A stretch of 13,975 nucleotides of DNA, taken from contig DETK01000016.1 in assembly GCA_002361615.1 (NCBI GenBank), positions 1 to 13,975 on the forward strand, written 5' to 3'. Source of the DNA: Bacteroidales bacterium UBA3290. GTDB taxonomy: Bacteria; Bacteroidota; Bacteroidia; Bacteroidales; UBA932. Below, piece by piece: positions 6,148 through 12,215 of the stretch. Numbering within the stretch: position 1 is the first letter of the stretch; each line of letters opens with the position of its first letter. Below the pieces are notes generated by a model that was not told the DNA's origin, made no database searches, and worked only from the letters and a program-made list of their open reading frames with translations. Made by a program: the position numbers and the translations under genes.

Positions 6148-7931
6148 TTTATTTTCAGATATTCGTTCTCGTAGTATTGGATGTAGGCGCGGTTCAGCAG
6201 GCGGAAGCCGCCCGGTGTGGGGTAGTTGCCGCTGAAGTACCAGTCGCCGGGGTGGTTGGGGCAGGCCTTATGCAAGCCTTCGAGCGATTGGTAAACGATC
6301 TCCACGTCGGCTTCGACGTCGTCGGTCTTGAGGAGTTCCACGATCTTGCGGCTGATTTCCTCATCGGTGAACAGGTCGTAGATGCGGCGGACGTAGTTTC
6401 GCATTTCCGCAGCGGGGAGATTCTCCTGCTTCTTGCAGAGCCGGTATACTTCGTCGAGCAGGTCGAGGTGGTCCTGGTCGCGCAGCAGGGCTACGGCGGC
6501 GTGGAAAGCGATGAACTCGTCGAGCCGCGCCATGTCTATGCCGTAGCAGTCGGGATAGCGCACCTGCGGGCTGGAGCTCACGATGACGATCTTGCGGGGA
6601 TGGAGCCGGTCGAGGATGCGGATGATGCTCTCGCGCAGCGTCGTACCGCGCACGATGCTGTCGTCGATGACCACCAGGTTGTCGATGTAGGGCTCGAGTG
6701 TGCCGTAAGTGATGTCGTACACATGGCCGGCCAGGTCGTTGCGTGCGGCACCTTCCGTGATGAAGGTGCGGAGCTTGATGTCTTTTGAAACCACTTTGTC
6801 GGCCCGGACGCCGGGATAGAGGCAGCGGATGCCTTCGACCATGCCGTAGTAGGCCACCTCGGCGGTGTTGGGAATGAAGGAGAAGACGGTGTGGTCGATA
6901 TCGTGGTCAATGGCCTTGAGGATGTTGCCGCGCAGCTGGAAGCCCAGCTGCTTGCGTTCCTGGTGGATGTCACGGTCGTTGCCGCGGCTGAAGTAGATAC
7001 GCTCGAAACTGCAGGCGGCCAGCTTGCCGGCCGGAATGATCTGCTGGAGCGAGCGTTCGCCGCGTCCGTTGACGATCAGCGCCTGGCCGGGCATAAGTTC
7101 GTGGACCTGGTCGCACTCGACGGCAAAAGTGGTCTGGAGTACAGGCCTTTCGCTGGCGACGGCCACCAGTTCGTCGTCGGCATACCAGAAGGCGGGACGG
7201 ATGCCGTTGGGGTCGCGCATCGAGAAGAGTTCGCCGCTGCCGGTGATGCCGCAGACCACGTAGCCGCCGTCGAAGTGGGGCATCGTGGTGCGGAGCACGT
7301 TGGCGATGTCCAGATGCTCGTCGATATAGGCGGTAATCTGGCGTCCTTCCAGCTCCTTCTTCTTGGCTGCTGTGAAGTTGCGCTCCACTTCCCGGTCGAG
7401 GCGGTGTCCCATCAGTTCCAGCATGATGTAGGCGTCGGAATTGATGCGGGGATACTGCCCCTGGTCGGCCAGGGTGCGGAACACCTCGTCCATGTTGGTC
7501 ATGTTGAAGTTGCCGCAGATGCACAGGTTCTTGGCCTTCCAGTTGTTGCGGCGCAGGAACGGATGGACGTACTTGATACCGCTGTAGCCCGTGGTCGAGT
7601 AACGGAGATGGCCCATGTAGAGCTCACCGATGAACGGGGGCTCCTCTCCGGGGGGCGTTTCGTCAATCTGCTGATGTACCTTGGCAAAGATGTCCGCGAT
7701 GGCGTCTTTGCCGAGTCCTTTTTCGCGGAACATGTATTCGTGTCCCGGCTCCGTGACGATCTTGACGCTGGCGATGCCTGCACCTTCCTGACCCCGGTTG
7801 TGCTGCTTCTCCATCATCAGATAGAGCTTGTTGAGCGCATAGGCTTCCGTTCCGTATTTCTCCTTGTAGTAGGAAAGCGGCTTGAGCAGCCGGATCATGG
7901 CGATGCCGCATTCGTGTTTGAGTGGTTCCAT
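6144..7931 (-). CDS. purF: Amidophosphoribosyltransferase, long Bacteroidetes form
   Basis: PurF transfers ammonia from glutamine to PRPP, giving 5-phosphoribosylamine, the first committed step of purine synthesis. The N-terminal Ntn glutaminase domain has Cys8-Gly-Ile preceded by MEPLKHE, so a seven-residue propeptide ending in Glu is probably removed to expose the Cys8 nucleophile, as in Bacillus PurF. Other visible parts are HNRGQEGAG (44-52), HLRYSTTG (108-115), RDPNGIRP (239-246) and the PRPP loop VIDDSIVRGTT (421-431). At 595 residues it is longer than the 470-520 of classical PurF, with extra sequence in the glutaminase domain and near the C-terminus. Cys307 and Cys462 match two iron-sulfur ligands of the Bacillus type, but the C-terminal CxxC is replaced by GDWY (562-565), with CPNH just before it. 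It is co-transcribed with purC. Confidence 0.93.
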   Translation of the reverse strand: MEPLKHECGIAMIRLLKPLSYYKEKYGTEAYALNKLYLMMEKQHNRGQEGAGIASVKIVTEPGHEYMFREKGLGKDAIADIFAKVHQQIDETPPGEEPPFIGELYMGHLRYSTTGYSGIKYVHPFLRRNNWKAKNLCICGNFNMTNMDEVFRTLADQGQYPRINSDAYIMLELMGHRLDREVERNFTAAKKKELEGRQITAYIDEHLDIANVLRTTMPHFDGGYVVCGITGSGELFSMRDPNGIRPAFWYADDELVAVASERPVLQTTFAVECDQVHELMPGQALIVNGRGERSLQQIIPAGKLAACSFERIYFSRGNDRDIHQERKQLGFQLRGNILKAIDHDIDHTVFSFIPNTAEVAYYGMVEGIRCLYPGVRADKVVSKDIKLRTFITEGAARNDLAGHVYDITYGTLEPYIDNLVVIDDSIVRGTTLRESIIRILDRLHPRKIVIVSSSPQVRYPDCYGIDMARLDEFIAFHAAVALLRDQDHLDLLDEVYRLCKKQENLPAAEMRNYVRRIYDLFTDEEISRKIVELLKTDDVEADVEIVYQSLEGLHKACPNHPGDWYFSGNYPTPGGFRLLNRAYIQYYENEYLKIK

Positions 7932-7951
7932 CCGAGTGACGTACTAAGCCA

Positions 7952-7983
7952 CAAAAATAATAAAAAACGGGCACCTTCCCAAA
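7952..7983 (-). promoter_or_regulatory. Promoter of the purF-purC operon
   Basis: On the minus strand TTTG (7983-7980) and TATTTTTG (7959-7952) are separated by exactly 20 bases, a perfect match to TTTG-N20-TAnnTTTG. The start would be near 7947, with a leader of about 16 bases before ATG 7931. The -33 box lies in the loop and the -7 box in the U-tract of the terminator of the upstream gene. Confidence 0.75.
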
Positions 7984-7995
7984 GAAAGGTGCCCG
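7952..7995 (-). terminator. Intrinsic terminator of the cysteine hydrolase gene
   Basis: Minus strand: stem CGGGCACCTT (7995-7986), loop TCTTTGGG, stem AAGGTGCCCG (7977-7968), a perfect 10-bp GC-rich hairpin followed by TTTTTTATTATTTTTG. It lies 45 bases after the TGA at 8042-8040. On the plus strand no T-run follows, so it should act only on minus-strand transcripts. Confidence 0.85.
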
Positions 7996-8001
7996 AAAGA
8001 T

Positions 8002-8023
8002 GGGCGGTCTGCCGGATCCGCCC
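8002..8023. other. Small hairpin upstream of the terminator
   Basis: GGGCGG (8002-8007) and CCGCCC (8018-8023) form a 6-bp GC-only stem with a 10-base loop, in the 3' untranslated region of the cysteine hydrolase mRNA. With the terminator it gives two hairpins in tandem. It may protect the 3' end of the mRNA, or it may be chance in GC-rich sequence. Confidence 0.35.
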
Positions 8024-8039
8024 TCGATTCACTGGTTAT

Positions 8040-8591
8040 TCAGAATGCTGAGATAAGTTCTTCGTTGGTATAGGCGTCTGCGCCGTAGCAGGTCTTCAGG
8101 TAAGCCAGGCCGCCGAGGTAGTCTTCTTCCGTGAAGGAGTTTGTGGCTTCTTTGGCGACAACCACGTCGTAGCCGAGGCAGAAAGCGTCTGCAGACGTGT
8201 GGCGGCAGCACATATGTGTGTGAAGGCCGGTGATGACCACGGTCTTGACACCGAGTTCCTTGAGCAGGATGTCGAGATCGGTCTGGAAGAAACCGCTGTA
8301 ACGGCGCTTCGGCACGACAAAGTCTTCTTTGTGGATGGGAAGTTCGGGAATGACTTGTGCGCCGGGGGTTCCGACAATGGCGTGGTCGCCCCAGATGAGC
8401 AGTTCGCGGTCGATGCCGGGACGGTGTGCGTCGTTGCAGAAAATCACGGGAACGCCTTTTTCGCGGGCTGCGTCAAGCAGGCGGGCGGTTGCGGGGACGA
8501 TGGCTCTGGCGCGGTCACAGCCGATGGCGCCGGTCACAAAGTCGTTGAGCATGTCGACGACCAGGATGGCGGGTTTGTTGAGTTTTTCCAT
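8040..8591 (-). CDS. Cysteine hydrolase, isochorismatase/nicotinamidase superfamily
   Basis: A 183-residue cytoplasmic alpha/beta hydrolase of the cysteine hydrolase superfamily. The catalytic triad is visible: Asp13 in VVDMLNDF, Lys95 in VPKRRYSGF, and Cys128 in TGLHTHMCCRHT, where Cys129 directly follows. Asp54, His56 and His70 (NDAH and GDHA) are placed like the metal ligands of nicotinamidase PncA, and TPGAQVIPEL also resembles nicotinamidases. Conversion of nicotinamide to nicotinate in NAD salvage is therefore a reasonable guess, but related enzymes act on other amides and the substrate cannot be read from the sequence. It is transcribed alone: upstream is a divergent DUF486 gene and downstream a strong terminator separates it from purF. 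A weak -7-like box TATCTTTT lies at 8605-8598 on the minus strand, 6 bases from the ATG. Confidence 0.9.
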   Translation of the reverse strand: MEKLNKPAILVVDMLNDFVTGAIGCDRARAIVPATARLLDAAREKGVPVIFCNDAHRPGIDRELLIWGDHAIVGTPGAQVIPELPIHKEDFVVPKRRYSGFFQTDLDILLKELGVKTVVITGLHTHMCCRHTSADAFCLGYDVVVAKEATNSFTEEDYLGGLAYLKTCYGADAYTNEELISAF

Positions 8592-8665
8592 TTATGTAAA
8601 AGATAAGGGTTTGGTAAACGAATGAAAAAATACCAATTTCTGTGCCAACCTTTTCGGCGAGTTGC

Positions 8666-8673
8666 TATCTTTG
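8666..8673 (+). promoter_or_regulatory. -7 box for the DUF486 gene
   Basis: TATCTTTG matches TAnnTTTG exactly. A start near 8678 gives a leader of about 21 bases before ATG 8699 and argues against an upstream ATG at 8642, which would lie before the promoter. The -33 region (8642-8645, GTGC) is poor. Confidence 0.6.
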
Positions 8674-8698
8674 CGCCCCGAAACCGAAAAAAACGCAA

Positions 8699-9067
8699 AT
8701 GCAAGCACTTTGGACCGTCCTGATGCTGGTGTGTTCCAACATCTTCATGACTTTTGCCTGGTATGGCCATCTCAAATTGCAGGAGATGAAGATCTCGACC
8801 GGCTGGCCGCTGATCCTGGTGATCCTCTTCTCCTGGGGTATCGCCTTTTTCGAGTACTGCCTGACCGTTCCGGCCAACCGCATCGGTTTCGTGGGCAACG
8901 GCGGGCCGTTCAACCTGATGCAACTCAAAGTCATTCAGGAAGTCATCTCCCTGACGGTCTTTTCGATCATCGTGCTTTTCGTCTTCAAGGGCCAGGCTCT
9001 CCAGTGGAATCACCTGGCCGCTTTCGCGTGCCTCGTTCTGGCGGTTTTCTTCGTATTCCTCAAATAA
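8699..9067 (+). CDS. DUF486 / DMT-superfamily small membrane protein
   Basis: A 122-residue integral membrane protein with four predicted helices at about residues 3-22, 35-55, 77-97 and 103-121. The N-terminal motif NIFMTFAWYGHLK and the central PANRIGFVGNGGPFNLMQLKVIQEVISL are typical of the DUF486 family, which is grouped with small drug/metabolite transporters. No substrate is known. The start was placed at 8699 because family homology begins there and the promoter box lies at 8666-8673. It ends 6 bases before the stop of the convergent GH3 gene, with no room for a separate terminator between them. Confidence 0.9.
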   Translation: MQALWTVLMLVCSNIFMTFAWYGHLKLQEMKISTGWPLILVILFSWGIAFFEYCLTVPANRIGFVGNGGPFNLMQLKVIQEVISLTVFSIIVLFVFKGQALQWNHLAAFACLVLAVFFVFLK

Positions 9068-9073
9068 GGAATT

Positions 9074-11170
9074 CTATCGTTTGTAGGTCAGTGTCTTCAG
9101 ACAGTCGGAGCTGCCGCCGTAGAGCAGTTCCCAGTCACCTTTGACCGGTACCAAGTCACGCTGCTCGGGCGACCAGTATAAGAAGGTTTCGTCGGAGAGG
9201 GGGATGGAGACCTCTGCGGTCTTCCCGGCCGGGATTGTGACGCGGGTGAAACCGCGGAGGCTCTTCATCGGGCCTTCCGCATCGACGGGACGACGGACGT
9301 ACAGCTGCACGACTTCGGTCGCTTCCCGTGTACCGGTATTGGTTACGGGGACGAGGAGCTTACGGCCTTTGACGCGGGCGTCCCCGTATTCGAAAGTGGT
9401 GTAGGAGAGGCCAAAGCCGAAAGCATAGAGCGGATCTCCCGTGAAATAGCGGTAGGTCCGGCCTTTCATTTCGTAGTTCTCGTAATCCGGGACCTGCGTG
9501 ATGTCGCGGTAGAAAGTGACGGGGAGTTTGCCGGAGGGAGCCACATCGCCGAAAAGGATGTCGGACAGGGCGTTGCCGCCTTCCTCACCGGGATACCAGG
9601 CCTGGAGGATGGCGTCGCAACTCTCCGTTTCAGGTACCAGGCCCATCGCTGAGCCGGAGAAATTCACCAGCACGACTTTCTTGCCGGCATCGTGCAGCGC
9701 CAGGAGCAGATGCCGCTGGACCAGCGGAAGCTGGATGTCGGTGCGGTCGCCGCCCCGGAAGCCCGGAAGGGTGACGGGCATCTCTTCTCCTTCGATGCGG
9801 GGAGAGATACCGCCCGCGAAGATGACGATATCACAGCCGGACAGGCTGTCGAGAACGGCTTTCTCGGCTTTGGTGTCCGGCGCCTCGATGCGGACCAGTT
9901 CGCAGCCGTGCACGACCTTCAGGTCCGGGATGCGGGCTTTGAGCGCATCGGCCAGCGTCACAGTCCGTTCGGGAATGGCGTTGTAGTTGCCCCAGAGCAT
10001 TTCGCGGTCGTCGGCGTTGGGGCCGACGAGGGCGATTTTCGCATCGGCGGCGAGCGGAAGCAGTCTGTCTTTGTTTTGCAGCAGGACGATGGATTCCTGC
10101 GCCATCTTGCGGGCGAGGGCCAGGTGTTCGGGGCCTTCCACGATTTCATCCTTCAGGTGGTCCCAGGGGGCGATGTTGCCGTCGAGTTCCCCGAGGCGGT
10201 AGCGGGCTGCGAGCAGGCGTTCCAGGCTGCGGTCCACGTCGGCTTCCAGCAGCTTACCGCTGCTGACGGCCTCCGGGATGACTTGATAGGATTGGCCGCA
10301 GTTCAGATCGGTACCGGTGTGGATGGCCAGGGCAGTCGCTTCGACGGCGTTCTCGCTGAAATCGTGGCGGCCGGGCACGTAAAAGTCGGCGATGGCCCAG
10401 CAGTCTGAAACGACAAGGCCCTTATAGCCCCACTCGCCCCGGAGGATGGTATTGATCAGATAATCACTGGCTCCGCAAGGGTAGCCGCGGAAGCGGTTGT
10501 AGGCGATCATGACTTCCTGCACGTCGGCACGCGTGACCAGGTCCTTGAAGGCGGGGAGATAGGTTTCGCGCAGGTCGCGTTCCGAGACTTCTGCGTTGAA
10601 ACTGTGGCGGTTCCATTCCGGGCCGGAATGGACGGCGAAGTGCTTGGCGCAGGCGTGCGCCTTCAGCACGGGTGCCTCTGAAGGCCCTTGGAGGCCGCGG
10701 ACGACCGCCATGCCGAGCTGGCCGGTCAGATAGGGATCTTCTCCGTAGGTTTCCATGCCGCGGCCCCAGCGCGGGTCACGGAAGATGTTGATATTGGGCG
10801 TCCAGAACGTAAGCCCTTGATACTGGCCGACGGAACCGGTCTCCCTTGCCTGGCGGTTCTTTACCCGGGCTTCGTCGCTGACAGCCGTGAACACTTCATA
10901 GAGCAGCGGCTCGTCGAAGGAGGCGGCCATGCCGATGGGTTGGGGGAAGACCGTGGCCTTGCCGTTGCGGCCCACGCCGTGGAGCGCTTCGTTCCACCAG
11001 TTGTAGGCCGGGATGCCGGCGTCCTCGACGGCGGCCGACGGATGCACCATCAACGAGGCTTTCTGTTCGAGGGTCAAGCCGGAGATGAGTTCTCGGGCAC
11101 GTTGTTCGTCAGTAGGTTGGGTGGCGCAGGCGGTGGCGAGCAGCAGTAAGAGCAGGGCGGTTTTTTTCAT
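9074..11170 (-). CDS. Lipoprotein glycoside hydrolase family 3, probable beta-xylosidase
   Basis: A 698-residue exported enzyme. The N-terminus MKKTALLLLLLATAC has a lipobox with Cys15, so it is probably a lipoprotein of the cell envelope. The GH3 barrel domain starts with the xylosidase-type YNWWNEALHGVGRNGKATVFPQPIGMA (56-81), has LKAHACAKHF (169-178), and the nucleophile Asp256 in GLVVSDCW. The second domain carries EGEE (460-463) followed by GGDRTDIQLP, the acid/base region of this GH3 subgroup. A fibronectin-III-like domain (about 600-690, with TEVVQLYVRRP) closes the protein. Expected action is release of xylose or a similar sugar from the non-reducing end of oligosaccharides; glucosidase or arabinofuranosidase activity is also possible. 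The gene is convergent with the DUF486 gene and follows the J-domain gene on the same strand after 50 bases, with its own promoter box. Confidence 0.93.
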   Translation of the reverse strand: MKKTALLLLLLATACATQPTDEQRARELISGLTLEQKASLMVHPSAAVEDAGIPAYNWWNEALHGVGRNGKATVFPQPIGMAASFDEPLLYEVFTAVSDEARVKNRQARETGSVGQYQGLTFWTPNINIFRDPRWGRGMETYGEDPYLTGQLGMAVVRGLQGPSEAPVLKAHACAKHFAVHSGPEWNRHSFNAEVSERDLRETYLPAFKDLVTRADVQEVMIAYNRFRGYPCGASDYLINTILRGEWGYKGLVVSDCWAIADFYVPGRHDFSENAVEATALAIHTGTDLNCGQSYQVIPEAVSSGKLLEADVDRSLERLLAARYRLGELDGNIAPWDHLKDEIVEGPEHLALARKMAQESIVLLQNKDRLLPLAADAKIALVGPNADDREMLWGNYNAIPERTVTLADALKARIPDLKVVHGCELVRIEAPDTKAEKAVLDSLSGCDIVIFAGGISPRIEGEEMPVTLPGFRGGDRTDIQLPLVQRHLLLALHDAGKKVVLVNFSGSAMGLVPETESCDAILQAWYPGEEGGNALSDILFGDVAPSGKLPVTFYRDITQVPDYENYEMKGRTYRYFTGDPLYAFGFGLSYTTFEYGDARVKGRKLLVPVTNTGTREATEVVQLYVRRPVDAEGPMKSLRGFTRVTIPAGKTAEVSIPLSDETFLYWSPEQRDLVPVKGDWELLYGGSSDCLKTLTYKR

Positions 11171-11186
11171 AGGGATACATTTTGTA

Positions 11187-11194
11187 CAAAAATA
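11187..11194 (-). promoter_or_regulatory. -7 box for the lipoprotein GH3 gene
   Basis: On the minus strand it reads TATTTTTG, an exact TAnnTTTG. A start near 11182 gives a short leader of about 12 bases before ATG 11170. No TTTG is found at the -33 position, and no clear terminator hairpin for the preceding J-domain gene is seen in the 50-base gap, so read-through is possible. Confidence 0.5.
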
Positions 11195-11220
11195 CGAAAA
11201 AAACCGGCAGGGAGAGGTGT

Positions 11221-12012
11221 TTAATTCATCCCTCTTTGCTTCTTGATGGTCTCGTAGGCTTCCTGGATCTTGCGGAATTTTTCCTCGGCTGCTTTCTGGA
11301 CGTCGGGGCCGAGAGTGGCGACCTTGTCGGGGTGGTTCTTCATCGCCATACGGCGATAAGCCGTCCGGACTTCGTCATCGGTGGCGAAAGGGGAGATTTC
11401 CAGCACGGCGTAGGCAGCATTGGTGTCCTTCTTGAACATGGCCAGGACGGAGTCGGCGTCGGATTTGCTGAGCCGGATGACCGTCGCGATGACTTCGAGG
11501 ACACTCCGTTCGGCATCTGAGAAATCGCCGTCGGCGCGGGCGATCTGGACCAGATAGTGGAACAGCTGGAGCCGCTGCGAATAGTTCATGTTGGCGGCGA
11601 TCTGGTCGCCCACCGAGTAGATGTTGACTTGCTGGGCGTTCAGTTTGTCGAGCATCTGCATCGCCTCCGTAGCGGCCTGCTCCCCGAAATTGCGCCGCAT
11701 GAAGTCGCGCACGCAATCCAACTCGGCCGGATGGACTTTACCGTCGGCTTTGATGACTGCGGAGGAAAGGACCAGAAGGCTGACAAAGAAGCTGTTGCGC
11801 TGTTCGGAAGCCGTGTAGCCACGGTTCCCGGACGGCCGCTGCCAGCCGCCGGCCTGTCCTGTCTGTCCCGTGCCGTCATCCGTTCCCGGAATCCGGCGTG
11901 CCATATCAATATAGGTGTCAACGGCCTTTCCCAGCAGGAATCCGATCAGGGCGCCGATAGGCCCCCAGGAAACCCAGCCGAGAAGTCCTCCGATCCATTT
12001 TGCTGCTCCCAT
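11221..12012 (-). CDS. Membrane-anchored TerB / J-domain co-chaperone (DjlA-like)
   Basis: A 263-residue protein. It has an N-terminal glycine-rich hydrophobic segment (MGAAKWIGGLLGWVSWGPIGALIGFLLG), a short polar linker, a TerB-like helical domain (about 70-185, with VIKADGKVHPAELDCVRDFM and IARADGDFSDAERSVLEVI), and a C-terminal J domain (about 195-263) with the HPD motif in MKNHPDKV. The J domain would stimulate the ATPase of DnaK. The layout matches DjlA: membrane anchor, TerB-like domain, C-terminal J domain. An in-frame ATG at 12063 would add 17 residues, but 12012 is preferred because homologues I recall begin at the MG-AKWIGG segment and a -7-like box and a dyad overlap the longer form. 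It lies upstream of the lipoprotein GH3 gene and diverges from the second GH3 gene. Confidence 0.88.
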   Translation of the reverse strand: MGAAKWIGGLLGWVSWGPIGALIGFLLGKAVDTYIDMARRIPGTDDGTGQTGQAGGWQRPSGNRGYTASEQRNSFFVSLLVLSSAVIKADGKVHPAELDCVRDFMRRNFGEQAATEAMQMLDKLNAQQVNIYSVGDQIAANMNYSQRLQLFHYLVQIARADGDFSDAERSVLEVIATVIRLSKSDADSVLAMFKKDTNAAYAVLEISPFATDDEVRTAYRRMAMKNHPDKVATLGPDVQKAAEEKFRKIQEAYETIKKQRGMN

Positions 12013-12048
12013 GCCTCGATTAGTTTCGTTAACAGTGACATCGCCCAT

Positions 12049-12056
12049 CAAAAGTC
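12049..12056 (-). promoter_or_regulatory. Possible -7 box for the J-domain gene
   Basis: On the minus strand it reads GACTTTTG, one mismatch from TAnnTTTG. It would start transcription near 12044, about 32 bases before ATG 12012. There is no convincing -33 box; the expected position (12077-12080) falls in the right arm of the 12061-12084 dyad. Confidence 0.3.
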
Positions 12057-12060
12057 GGTC

Positions 12061-12084
12061 CATTCTGTTCTGACTGACAGAATG
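12061..12084. promoter_or_regulatory. Hyphenated dyad in the divergent spacer, possible operator
   Basis: CATTCTGT (12061-12068) and ACAGAATG (12077-12084) are perfect inverted arms with an 8-base spacer. The position is just upstream of the proposed J-domain promoter and about 66 bases upstream of the -33 box of the divergent GH3 gene. No T-run follows on either strand, so a protein-binding site is more likely than a terminator. The regulator is unknown. Confidence 0.4.
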
Positions 12085-12149
12085 TCCGGATGTCCGCCGT
12101 TTTCCGCACGTTCAAAGATTGGTGTGATTGTTCAAATCGGTGCTGGACA

Positions 12150-12181
12150 GTTGCCGCTTCAGAAAAAAAGCCGTAAGTTTG
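12150..12181 (+). promoter_or_regulatory. Promoter of the secreted GH3 gene
   Basis: GTTG at 12150-12153 and TAAGTTTG at 12174-12181 are separated by 20 bases; the -7 box is exact and the -33 box has one mismatch. The start would be near 12186, with a leader of about 30 bases before ATG 12216. Confidence 0.6.
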
Positions 12182-12215
12182 TAGGAAAGAACAATCATCC
12201 ATAACAGTTGAAATA

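Noticed and set aside
5266..8051. Long plus-strand frames opposite purC and purF
   Set aside because: Both are antisense shadows of well-identified purine genes with all signature motifs.
8642..8698. A 19-codon upstream extension of the DUF486 protein
   Set aside because: The extension lies across the -7 box at 8666-8673, is hydrophilic and Lys/Pro-rich, and DUF486 homology starts at ATG 8699.
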